Part shown: positions 19,307 through 26,935 of the stretch, one piece after another | Position numbering within the stretch: the first letter of the stretch is position 1 | How the letters are laid out: each line of letters starts with the position of its first letter | Source of the DNA: Saccharicrinis sp963677345 | Lineage (GTDB): Bacteria > Bacteroidota > Bacteroidia > Bacteroidales > Marinilabiliaceae | DNA length: 64,000 bases | Assembly: GCA_963677345.2 (NCBI GenBank) | Contig: CAXXLC010000016.1 | Span: forward strand, 1-64,000 | Reading direction: 5' to 3' | Program-made: the position numbers and the translations under genes | Notes under the pieces: model-generated | What the model saw: only the letters and a program-made list of their open reading frames with translations | Told to the model about the DNA's origin: nothing | The model's database searches: none

Positions 19307-20303
19307 ATATAATAACCATTGTAGCACCATATCCATACTCCTTAAACGAAGCATCCTGAAAGGTATGCCATTTATATTTCCTTTCCATGGCTTTGCGTAT
19401 CTCACTTTTTAAAACACCGTTTCCAACACCATGAATAAAGACTATTTTTTTATTTTTTTTATTTTTATTTTCTTCAAGAACAGAATAAAACTTCTGCATT
19501 TGAATATCTAACATTTCCTTATTCGACAATCCTCTGATGTCATCCAACAATTCATGTATATGCAGATCTATTTCCAGAATTTTATCATCATCCTTTAACT
19601 TAGCCTTTGCTGTTTTAGCCTTACCATCTTTTTCTTTAATAATTTTATTCAGGTTTTTATTCGTAAGTGCTTCAATCTTCTCTTCAACAATTCCTTTTAA
19701 AACATAATGTAAGTATGCCTTCTCAACGAAATATTCATTTGAAACATAACTTCCATCTTTTAATAGTTTAGCTCCGTTAAATTTAACATCATACTTTATA
19801 GCATCTCTGTATTTATATTGAATATTCTTTCTAAACAACAAAGCATCTGCATGATATTTAACACCATCTAACTCATTAATACTATACTCGTTCAACAGAA
19901 TTTTAGTATTGGGTTCAATAATTCCATTAAAGCTATTTTCAATTTTATCATCTACCACCTTACCTAAGGTATAAAAAACAAAAAAATTAGAATCATTAAT
20001 TAAATATAATGAAACATTTGCGGGCATCTCAGCTCTCTTTAGAAAAGCCAGTAGGATTTTAGGATTCCCTTCCTCTTCTTCCTCCTCTACATTACTGTCT
20101 GCAACATCATCCACTTCAACATCACCCTCCTCTTTCTTTTCAACAACTTGTTTTTCAACAAGTACGACTTCAGTAATTAACGAAGGAATCTCAAACCCCT
20201 CATTATCCAGAACATAAACCAATTTACCCCCTTCTACTCTACTAACTATACCCCCACCTACTTCATTTAAAAACCTAACTTTATCACCTATTTTAATTGC
20301 CAT
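19305..20303 (-). CDS. DUF2027 and Smr domain protein
   Basis: A 332-aa protein. Residues 1-60 form a small SH3-like barrel (MAIKIGDKVRFLNEVGGG) typical of DUF2027. A Glu/Asp-rich linker (about 62-80) follows, then a beta-rich middle domain. A Lys-rich linker (about 225-240) precedes a C-terminal Smr domain: EIDLHIHELLDD, then KIVFIHGVGNGVLKSEIRKAM (HGxGxGxL motif) and GATMVII. Smr domains are nucleic-acid endonuclease or binding modules related to the MutS2 C-terminus; the combination with DUF2027 is usual in Bacteroidota and its exact role is not known. It is divergent from queA with about 130 bp between. The stop codon lies at the edge of MITE copy A, so the native 3' end was altered at most by a few bases. 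Confidence 0.85.
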   Translation of the reverse strand: MAIKIGDKVRFLNEVGGGIVSRVEGGKLVYVLDNEGFEIPSLITEVVLVEKQVVEKKEEGDVEVDDVADSNVEEEEEEGNPKILLAFLKRAEMPANVSLYLINDSNFFVFYTLGKVVDDKIENSFNGIIEPNTKILLNEYSINELDGVKYHADALLFRKNIQYKYRDAIKYDVKFNGAKLLKDGSYVSNEYFVEKAYLHYVLKGIVEEKIEALTNKNLNKIIKEKDGKAKTAKAKLKDDDKILEIDLHIHELLDDIRGLSNKEMLDIQMQKFYSVLEENKNKKNKKIVFIHGVGNGVLKSEIRKAMERKYKWHTFQDASFKEYGYGATMVII

Positions 20304-20376
20304 TTTGTTATTCTATTTATCATTTTGAGTTCATGAAAATATAAAAATAGTTCTGCTATTTCTCATAAATGTTAAT

Positions 20377-20384
20377 TATTTTTG
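20377..20384 (+). promoter_or_regulatory. Candidate -7 element (TATTTTTG) for queA
   Basis: Matches the Bacteroidota -7 consensus TAnnTTTG and lies 50 nt before the ATG at 20435. If it is used, the longer frame starting at 20369 cannot be translated, which supports the shorter start for queA. Confidence 0.4.
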
Positions 20385-20434
20385 CACCCTTTAATTATTA
20401 CCTGTTATTATTTAAGCACATAGGATTTTCTATT

Positions 20435-21634
20435 ATGAACAAACCAAATATAAGCATTCAAGAATACTCGTATCATTTACCTCAGGAAAAAATTGCCCGA
20501 TACCCCTTAGAAAACCGTCAAGACTCCAAACTTTTAATTTTCAACAAAGGCATAACAGAAAACAGATTTATAAACATACCTAATTATCTGCCCTCCAATA
20601 GTCTGGTTGTTTTCAATAACACCAAGGTTATCCAGGCTCGTATTCAATTCCAAAAGACAACAGGTGCAAATATTGAGGTATTTTGTCTCGAACCGGTTGA
20701 ACCTACAGATTTAAATCTGGTTTTTCAAACAAAAGATTCGTGTTCATGGAAATGCATCATAGGAAATTCTAAAAAATGGAAAAGCGGGACTTTATCAAAA
20801 ACGATAACAGTAAACAAGCAAACCATTACAATCAGCATCAGCAGAGAAAAAATAATTGACGACGCTCAAATCATTAAATTTAACTGGGACAACAATATAA
20901 CATTTGGCGAGATTTTAGAACATATTGGAAACATTCCTATCCCACCATATTTAAACAGGGATACTGAAGAAATTGACCTGGCGAGGTATCAAACGGTATA
21001 TTCGAACATCAAAGGTTCTGTAGCTGCACCAACAGCAGGTCTTCATTTTACAGATGACATTCTTTCTGAACTTCATAAAAACAACATCACAACAACTGAT
21101 GTAACACTTCATGTGGGAGCCGGAACATTTAAACCTGTTAAAACAGAAATGATTTCGGATCATGAAATGCATACAGAACATTTTTTTGTAGAAGAAAAAA
21201 CACTTGACCTGTTAATCAAATACGAAAATAACATAACAAGTACGGGCACCACAACAGTACGAACCCTTGAGAGCTTATACTGGTTAGGCGTTAAGCAACT
21301 TGAGGGAATAGATGAATTTAGTATTTCTCAATGGGATCCATACAATCTACCATCTCACTACTCTGGCAAAGAGGCTCTTTATAAATTAAAACAATATTTA
21401 AAGTCGAAAGGAACATCAGTATTACAAAGCAGTACCGGTATTATGATAGCACCGGGATATGACTTTAAAATAGTGAACAGGCTAATAACGAATTTTCATC
21501 AGCCTAACAGTACACTATTGCTTTTGATTGCTGCTTTTACCAAAGATGATAACTGGAAAAAAATATACAATTACGCTTTGGATAATGATTTCAGATTTTT
21601 AAGTTATGGAGATAGCTCATTACTTTTTAAGTAA
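20435..21634 (+). CDS. queA: S-adenosylmethionine:tRNA ribosyltransferase-isomerase (QueA)
   Basis: About 399 aa from the chosen start MNKPNISIQEYSY. The 22 upstream in-frame residues are hydrophobic junk overlapping the promoter. QueA transfers and isomerises the ribosyl part of SAM onto 7-aminomethyl-deazaguanine in tRNA, giving epoxyqueuosine. Visible family features: YHLPQEKIARYPLENRQDSKLL at the N-terminus, VVFNNTKVIQARI, IPIPPYLNR, then YQTVYSNIKGSVAAPTAGLHFT, HVGAGTFKPVKTE and the C-terminal TNFHQPNSTLLLLIAAF. The length fits the longer Bacteroidota variant. It is transcribed alone; an IS110 element was inserted immediately downstream. Confidence 0.92.
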   Translation: MNKPNISIQEYSYHLPQEKIARYPLENRQDSKLLIFNKGITENRFINIPNYLPSNSLVVFNNTKVIQARIQFQKTTGANIEVFCLEPVEPTDLNLVFQTKDSCSWKCIIGNSKKWKSGTLSKTITVNKQTITISISREKIIDDAQIIKFNWDNNITFGEILEHIGNIPIPPYLNRDTEEIDLARYQTVYSNIKGSVAAPTAGLHFTDDILSELHKNNITTTDVTLHVGAGTFKPVKTEMISDHEMHTEHFFVEEKTLDLLIKYENNITSTGTTTVRTLESLYWLGVKQLEGIDEFSISQWDPYNLPSHYSGKEALYKLKQYLKSKGTSVLQSSTGIMIAPGYDFKIVNRLITNFHQPNSTLLLLIAAFTKDDNWKKIYNYALDNDFRFLSYGDSSLLFK

Positions 21635-21641
21635 TGAGCTA
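21613..21641. terminator. Perfect 13-bp stem hairpin over the queA stop codon
   Basis: TAGCTCATTACTT and AAGTAATGAGCTA pair perfectly around a 3-nt loop. The queA TAA lies in the right arm. There is no T-run after it on the plus strand, so it may be a weak terminator or simply a palindrome next to which the IS110 inserted. Confidence 0.5.
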
Positions 21642-21662
21642 TTAACCTACCTTATACATAAT

Positions 21663-23036
21663 TTACGCAACTTCCTTTAGCTGAGAAAGTTGATTTTCTA
21701 GGAATTTAATACGTTTTTCTTTAAAAGCATTCTGATTCTTTTCAAATAATTCGATATTAAATTCCTGTTTTCTTATTACCATGTTATAATAGACTATTGC
21801 AATTTTTCTTGCCATTGCACATTGAGCAGCTTTAGGCCCCATTCTAGATTTCAATCTTCTATAATAGTCACCAAAAGCATTTTTACTATGATGAAGACTA
21901 TTTGCTGCATGAATAAGTGCTTTTTTTACCATATGTCTTTTTTTAGGTAAATGACTGCTAATTATTTTCCCTCCTGATATTTTATTATTAGGTGCTAAAC
22001 CTATCCAGGATATAAATCTATTAGATGTAGGAAAGCACGATAAATCACTTCCTATTTCAGAAAACAAAGTCAATGCAGTATCATCACTAAAGCCATATAT
22101 TTCATTTACATCTACTCCTAATATCTTTTTTAGATAAGGTTGAACACTAAAGTTTAATTGATTTTTGCGAGTCTTTTTTTTAATGAATTCCTGTTTTAAA
22201 TTGGTAATATCTCCTTCAGTATATTTTGCTGTAATAATTTCTAATTGTTCTTGAATTTTGATGTCACATTCTGCTGTTAAATTTTGAAGAAAATAATAAT
22301 ATTCAGTTGCCTGTTTAAGTTCAAAGAGACATTCTTCTCTCCAAACACCATCTAAGGCTTTTAGAATATCTTCTCTGGGGGCTTTTACTCTTCGATGCAC
22401 AAGTTTAACCAATTCTTTTGGCTCTCGCTCTCCTGCATTTATTGCTGATATTATTTTTAGACCGCTGTCTGTTGTTAATTCACTTAATACCATATTTAAT
22501 TTTATATTCATAGTATTAAGAGACTTGGTCATTTTATTAATAGCTATTGTTTTACTACTATTCAAACTCTTTCGATGTCGAACCAATTCGCGTAATGTAC
22601 GAACTTGTTCCTGTGGTTGAAAGCTATTTGTTAATAAACCACAAGTGTGCAACCGCATTATCCAATGAGCATCATCTTCATCTGTCTTTTTCCCAGTCAC
22701 ATTTTTGACATGACGAGAGTTTACTAAAAATACTTCAAAACCAAACTCCTGTAAAACTACAAACAATTGTTTCCAGTAAACACCGGTACTTTCCATTGCA
22801 ACACTTGTAATTTGACACTGCTTTAACCATTTAGCTATATCTTTTAAATCACAAGTAAAAGCGCCAAATGTTTTGATTGGTGTTTTATCTCTATCCTCGG
22901 GAACACTTACAACATAATCTTTACTTGATATATCAATTCCCGCAGCATTAGGGTTTATAATAGAAAACGTATTAACATTTTGCTTTTTTTTCTTAACGTA
23001 CTTTTTCTCGTTGTTCTTTTTTGTAGTTTTAGACAT
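21663..23036 (-). CDS. IS110-family transposase (DEDD recombinase)
   Basis: A 457-aa protein. After a Lys-rich N-terminus the RuvC-like DEDD domain shows AGIDISSKD (D35), AMESTGVYW (E82) and KKTDEDDAHW (D119, D122), the full catalytic tetrad. A helical middle region follows. The C-terminal Transposase_20 domain is at about 290-420 (FSEIGSDLSCF, SWIGLAPNNKISGGKI, KKALIHAANSLHHSKN). This class uses a bridge RNA to recognise both donor and target DNA. The frame is intact, so the element could be active. It inserted between queA and the Bfd-like gene. Confidence 0.93.
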   Translation of the reverse strand: MSKTTKKNNEKKYVKKKKQNVNTFSIINPNAAGIDISSKDYVVSVPEDRDKTPIKTFGAFTCDLKDIAKWLKQCQITSVAMESTGVYWKQLFVVLQEFGFEVFLVNSRHVKNVTGKKTDEDDAHWIMRLHTCGLLTNSFQPQEQVRTLRELVRHRKSLNSSKTIAINKMTKSLNTMNIKLNMVLSELTTDSGLKIISAINAGEREPKELVKLVHRRVKAPREDILKALDGVWREECLFELKQATEYYYFLQNLTAECDIKIQEQLEIITAKYTEGDITNLKQEFIKKKTRKNQLNFSVQPYLKKILGVDVNEIYGFSDDTALTLFSEIGSDLSCFPTSNRFISWIGLAPNNKISGGKIISSHLPKKRHMVKKALIHAANSLHHSKNAFGDYYRRLKSRMGPKAAQCAMARKIAIVYYNMVIRKQEFNIELFEKNQNAFKEKRIKFLENQLSQLKEVA

Positions 23037-23054
23037 CGTTTTTTATTTAAGTTT

Positions 23055-23205
23055 TGTGTCGCTGTGCCCGGTTGACTAATTTTGATCTGGTGGTCTACCT
23101 TACGATTTCTAAAGAATCAATTATCGGATCACCGTCAACCAGAACCATACTGAGAAAGGTAGTTATACTACAGTGTGAAATACGGTCTTCACTGCACAGC
23201 AGCAC
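23055..23205 (-). ncRNA. Candidate IS110 bridge RNA
   Basis: The non-coding 5' flank of the IS110 gene folds into a nested structure. An outer stem pairs GCTGTGC (23061-23067) with GCACAGC (23194-23200). Inside it, GGTTGAC (23070-23076) pairs with GTCAACC (23134-23140) around a 57-nt loop, and CAG..TGAA/TTCACTG forms a hairpin at 23171-23194. Two internal loops within a closed RNA, upstream of the recombinase, is the organisation known for IS110 bridge RNAs. An 8-mer in the first loop (23095-23102) also occurs at the downstream edge of the element. Confidence 0.5.
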
Positions 23206-23310
23206 GAACTTAATGTATTTTATTAAAAGGAAAAAAAAATCAGCTTTTTAGAGGGACTGAGTTCGACATAAAATTTTGGATTCAGAGCGCCTATAAATAG
23301 TGAGGTTCAA

Positions 23311-23355
23311 CTGAAAATTATGAAAGAATAGCGGGCTATTTTGAATAATTTTCAG
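23311..23355. other. Strong hairpin downstream of the Bfd-like gene
   Basis: CTGAAAATTAT (23311-23321) pairs with ATAATTTTCAG (23345-23355). Inside, AATAG pairs with CTATT around CGGG. It is about 100 bp past the stop of the minus-strand Bfd-like gene, so it may end that transcript, although no U-run follows on that strand. Confidence 0.4.
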
Positions 23356-23451
23356 GAAGAAGATTGCTGTTTAGTTCCTGATCATTGCTTCTGCTCTCAC
23401 TTATCGCAATAATTATAAGCGAACTCAGGTTAATAGTTTTAAGGTGCTAAA

Positions 23452-23649
23452 TCAGTCCTTCTTCTCCTTCCTGAGTTCTTCTTCCAGTATTTCTTCCAGG
23501 TCGGCATAACAAGAGCCACAAATTGTTGCGGCATTGGTTTCATCCTGGATATCATCCATTGTTTTTAATCCTTTTTCATGAATTAAACGAACCAGTTCAC
23601 CTTTTCTTAGCATCATATGTTTACATACAAAATCTCTATCTTCAAACAT
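23452..23649 (-). CDS. Bfd-like [2Fe-2S]-binding protein
   Basis: A 65-aa protein of the BFD-like [2Fe-2S] type (MFEDRDFVCKHM...KGELVRLIHEKGL...ATICGSCYADLEEIL). The fold binds one [2Fe-2S] cluster and usually serves electron transfer, for example to bacterioferritin. The standard ligands are a CxC and a CxxC pair. Here the second pair is present (C44, C47) but the first is C9-K-H11, so a 3-Cys/1-His ligation is possible. From memory, this small Bacteroidota subfamily shares the variant. It is transcribed leftward and divergent from the Bat operon with 286 bp between them. Confidence 0.75.
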   Translation of the reverse strand: MFEDRDFVCKHMMLRKGELVRLIHEKGLKTMDDIQDETNAATICGSCYADLEEILEEELRKEKKD

Positions 23650-23879
23650 AAATTTAACTTTAAATCATAATATTATTTCATTCGTATCATTGTCCGAATT
23701 TACATTAAAAATCACAACAACAATGTTCAAATAACCACAAATACCGCTAAATGTTCAATCCGTTAAAATGGGTGAAATAAAAAGTTAAAGAATAGTTAAA
23801 GTTTAGCATTATCAGCGGTTTCAATTTAAAGGTTAACATTATTTAACACTCAGGTTTATATGACGGTATATTAAAAAAC

Positions 23880-23887
23880 TAATTTTG
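23880..23887 (+). promoter_or_regulatory. Candidate -7 element (TAATTTTG) of the Bat operon
   Basis: A perfect TAnnTTTG match 49 nt before the moxR ATG. The -33 region is weak (TTTA/TATA at about 23855-23860). The rest of the 286-bp divergent region is AT-rich, with GGTTAAC/GTTTAAC-like words but no clear palindrome. Confidence 0.45.
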
Positions 23888-23935
23888 GATTCGTCATTGA
23901 AACAAATAAAATATTAACAAATAATATTAAAACTA

Positions 23936-24931
23936 ATGGAGCAATCTGTAGATATAAGAGAGTTAAATGAAAGAATAAAAAACGAAAGTTCTTTCGTAGA
24001 CCTTCTGACCATTGAAATGAATAAAGTTATTGTAGGTCAAAAGCATTTAGTTGAAGGGCTATTAATAGGATTATTAAGTGATGGACATATTCTTTTAGAA
24101 GGAGTTCCCGGTCTTGCTAAAACATTAGCAATCAACACGCTTGCAACCATTGTTGATGCAAAATTCAGCAGGATACAGTTTACTCCCGATCTTCTTCCGG
24201 CCGACCTTTTAGGTACAATGATTTATAGTCAGAAAAACGAAGAGTTCATCATTAAAAAAGGGCCTATCTTCACAAACTTTGTTTTGGCAGATGAGATTAA
24301 CCGTGCTCCTGCTAAAGTTCAGAGTGCCTTATTAGAGGCGATGCAAGAGCGTCAGGTTACCATTGGAGATACAACACATAAATTGGAAGAACCTTTTTTA
24401 GTAATGGCAACACAAAACCCTATTGAACAAGAAGGAACCTATCCATTACCGGAAGCTCAGGTTGACCGTTTTATGCTAAAGATCGTAATTGACTATCCCC
24501 AAAAAGAGGAAGAGCAAATGATTATCAGACATAACCTGGCTCAATCATTCCCTAAAGCCTCATCTATATTAAAGCCCGATGACATTATCAGAGCCCGAAA
24601 AGTGGTGAAAGATGTTTATATGGACGAAAAAATTGAGAAATACATTGTTGATATTGTTTTTGCTACAAGATTTCCTGAAAAACATAATCTCGACAAGTAT
24701 AAAGAAATGATATCTTACGGATGTTCACCTCGTGCAAGTATCAGCTTGTCAATGGCAGCAAAAGCTTATGCATTTATAAAAAGAAGAGGATATGTAATTC
24801 CTGAAGATGTCAGAGCTGTTTGTCATGATGTTTTACGTCACCGTATTGGTTTATCATACGAAGCAGAAGCCAACAACGTAACCTCTATAGAAGTAATAAA
24901 CGACATATTAAATACTGTTGAGGTACCATAG
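23936..24931 (+). CDS. moxR: MoxR-family AAA+ ATPase
   Basis: A 331-aa AAA+ ATPase of the MoxR group. It shows Walker A (LLEGVPGLAKTLAI), Walker B (FVLADEINRAPAKVQSALLEAM), sensor 1 (MATQNPIEQEGTYPLPEAQVDRF, including the arginine finger region) and a C-terminal lid (SYGCSPRASISLSMAAKAYA). MoxR proteins act as chaperone-like ATPases for VWA-domain partners and metal-containing enzymes. It is the first gene of the Bat operon, 59 bp before the DUF58 gene and preceded by a good -7 box, so it should energise assembly or remodelling of the DUF58/BatA/BatB proteins. The length is typical and no anomalies were found. Confidence 0.93.
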   Translation: MEQSVDIRELNERIKNESSFVDLLTIEMNKVIVGQKHLVEGLLIGLLSDGHILLEGVPGLAKTLAINTLATIVDAKFSRIQFTPDLLPADLLGTMIYSQKNEEFIIKKGPIFTNFVLADEINRAPAKVQSALLEAMQERQVTIGDTTHKLEEPFLVMATQNPIEQEGTYPLPEAQVDRFMLKIVIDYPQKEEEQMIIRHNLAQSFPKASSILKPDDIIRARKVVKDVYMDEKIEKYIVDIVFATRFPEKHNLDKYKEMISYGCSPRASISLSMAAKAYAFIKRRGYVIPEDVRAVCHDVLRHRIGLSYEAEANNVTSIEVINDILNTVEVP

Positions 24932-24990
24932 TCTTTTATTAGTGCTAAGCCGGATTAATATCCTATTTATTAATCAATAAATAAAAGAAA

Positions 24991-25857
24991 ATGGAAACAA
25001 CGGATCTGTTAAAAAAAGTCCGTCAGATAGAGATCAAAACAAGAGGACTTTCGAATAATATATTTGCAGGAGAATACCATTCTGCCTTCAAAGGCAGGGG
25101 TATGACCTTTAGTGAAGTAAGAGAATATCAGTATGGTGACGATATCAGGAATATAGACTGGAATGTTACAGCACGGTTCAGCCATCCATATGTAAAAGTT
25201 TTTGAGGAAGAAAGAGAGTTAACAGTAATGCTGCTCATTGATGTTTCCGGTTCGAGAGAGTTTGGGACTTCATTTAAGTATAAAAAAAATGTAATAACAG
25301 AAATTGCCGCTGTATTAGCCTTCTCTGCAATACAAAACAACGATAAAATTGGAGTTATCTTCTTTTCTGATAAAATAGAAAAGTTTATTTCACCACAAAA
25401 GGGAAGAAAGCATATTTTACATATTATCCGACAACTGATATCCTTTACTCCTGAAAACAGAACCACAAATATCGGGGAAGCATTAAGATATCTGACTAAC
25501 GCCATAAAAAAGCGCTGTACAAGTTTTATTATATCAGATTTTATGGATGAGAGCTTTGAAAATCCACTAAAAATTGCAAATCAGAAGCACGATGTAGTAG
25601 CACTTAAAGTTTATGACGAAAGAGAAACAGAAATGCCCTCAATAGGTTTAATCAAATTGAAGGATGCAGAAAGTGGGGCTTATTCATGGATCGATACATC
25701 AAACTCTAAAGTGAGAGAGGCTTATAAGGAGCACTGGATTAAAAATGATCAAAATACAAAATCGATATTTACAAAATGTGGAATTGATCATGCATCAATC
25801 AGAACTGATGAAGATTATGTAAAGGCTCTTATGTACTTATTTAAAAAACGAATATAA
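24991..25857 (+). CDS. DUF58 domain protein (VWA-like, Bat operon)
   Basis: A 288-aa soluble protein with the DUF58 signature YQYGDDIRNIDWNVTAR, then EEERELTVMLLIDVSGSREFG, which contains a VWA-type metal site (DxSGS). A later SFIISDFMDES strand and a VVALKVYD strand fit a VWA-like fold. DUF58 proteins almost always follow MoxR genes and are thought to be its client or adaptor. The stop overlaps the next start (the shared A in TAATGA), which indicates translational coupling with the 25857 gene. No membrane segment is present, so it is cytoplasmic. Confidence 0.9.
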   Translation: METTDLLKKVRQIEIKTRGLSNNIFAGEYHSAFKGRGMTFSEVREYQYGDDIRNIDWNVTARFSHPYVKVFEEERELTVMLLIDVSGSREFGTSFKYKKNVITEIAAVLAFSAIQNNDKIGVIFFSDKIEKFISPQKGRKHILHIIRQLISFTPENRTTNIGEALRYLTNAIKKRCTSFIISDFMDESFENPLKIANQKHDVVALKVYDERETEMPSIGLIKLKDAESGAYSWIDTSNSKVREAYKEHWIKNDQNTKSIFTKCGIDHASIRTDEDYVKALMYLFKKRI

Positions 25858-26900
25858 TGAACTCAATACGTATTGATTTCTATAAATATTACAAATTGAT
25901 TTTAAAACCTCTGCTACTGGTAGTATGCTCAACGTTTTTAAGCTTTGTTACACTTAATGCTCAAAACGTAAATGCTTCGGCAACACTTGATTCTACTACC
26001 ATTTTAATTGGAGGTCAAATTGATTTAAAAATTGAAGTTAGTCAACCTGAAGGGATAAAAATAAATTTCCCTGTTTTTAATGACACTATTACAAAAAATA
26101 TTGAAATAGTAGAAAAGGGTGAAATTGATAGTATAAAACTTGAAAACAACAGGCTCATTCTATCCCAGCTCTACAGGATTACCTCATTTGATAGCGGATT
26201 GCACTACATTCCTCCTATTAAGTTTGAAGTATTTGACGGAGAGTTAAAAAAGACGGTTGATACAGATCCTTTAAGTTTAAATGTTGTCAATCCATTTGAA
26301 GATGTAAATCCTGAAAAAGGAATCATGGATATTAAAGGCGTTCAGGATTCCCCTTTTAAACTATCAGAAATCGTGGAATACATATACCTGGGACTAGGTA
26401 TTATATTGGTTATTGCTTTAGCAGTATGGTTGTATTTGTATTACAAAAAGAAAAAACAAGGAAGTGGAAATATCTTTATCAAAGCAAAACCTGACGAACC
26501 GGCTCACGTCATTGCTATCAGGGAGCTGGATAAGATAAAAGCCTCAAAACTATGGGAAAACAACAAAATAAAAGAGTTTTACACCAGTGTTTCCATTACT
26601 TTAAGAGAGTATATAGAAAACAGGTTTACCCTTCCGGCTTTAGAGCAAACATCAATTGAAATTCTAAGTGAATTAAAAAAATCTGATCAAATTGACAAGG
26701 AAGTTTATAAGCATCTAAATCAAATACTTGAACTTTCAGATTTAGTAAAATTTGCCAAATTTGAACCTTTGCCGGATGAACATGCTATGACCATAATGAA
26801 TGCCTATTTCTTTGTAGAGAAAACCAAAGAAAACATCATTAAATCATTAGACGAAGAAAAAGAGATAATGTTAGATAAAGAAAAAAATTCTAACGAGTAA
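25857..26900 (+). CDS. BatD-like single-pass membrane protein of the Bat operon
   Basis: A 347-aa protein. The N-terminal signal or anchor (about 15-35) is followed by a periplasmic beta-sandwich region (NASATLDSTTILIGGQIDLKIEVSQPEG) resembling the N-terminal domains of BatD. A membrane helix at about 175-193 (YIYLGLGIILVIALAVWLYLYY) leads to a cytoplasmic helical tail (PDEPAHVIAIRELDKIKASKLW, LREYIENRF, LPALEQTSIEIL). The tail resembles the C-terminal helical domain of BatD. It occupies the conserved slot between DUF58 and batA in Bacteroidota Bat operons and has no firm name. It may scaffold VWA partners across the inner membrane. Confidence 0.75.
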   Translation: MNSIRIDFYKYYKLILKPLLLVVCSTFLSFVTLNAQNVNASATLDSTTILIGGQIDLKIEVSQPEGIKINFPVFNDTITKNIEIVEKGEIDSIKLENNRLILSQLYRITSFDSGLHYIPPIKFEVFDGELKKTVDTDPLSLNVVNPFEDVNPEKGIMDIKGVQDSPFKLSEIVEYIYLGLGIILVIALAVWLYLYYKKKKQGSGNIFIKAKPDEPAHVIAIRELDKIKASKLWENNKIKEFYTSVSITLREYIENRFTLPALEQTSIEILSELKKSDQIDKEVYKHLNQILELSDLVKFAKFEPLPDEHAMTIMNAYFFVEKTKENIIKSLDEEKEIMLDKEKNSNE

Positions 26901-26935
26901 CAATCTGCATTTTCAAATGCATAATGAGTTAAAAA

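Larger units (their letters stand above)
21645..23290 (-). mobile_element. IS110-family insertion sequence (approximate limits)
   Basis: A single DEDD transposase gene with a short 3' flank (about 15-20 bp to the queA hairpin) and a long non-coding 5' flank of about 220-250 bp. IS110 elements have no terminal inverted repeats, so the ends are estimates. The long structured 5' flank is the place where IS110-group elements encode their bridge RNA. The upstream edge contains a 27-bp sequence also found at 37534-37560. Confidence 0.6.

Noticed and set aside
19188..19412. Plus-strand open frame covering MITE copy A
   Set aside because: It spans the MITE and the antisense of the Smr C-terminus and is not conserved in the other MITE copies.
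25128..25505. 125-aa minus-strand frame in the DUF58 gene
   Set aside because: Antisense shadow of a well-supported gene.
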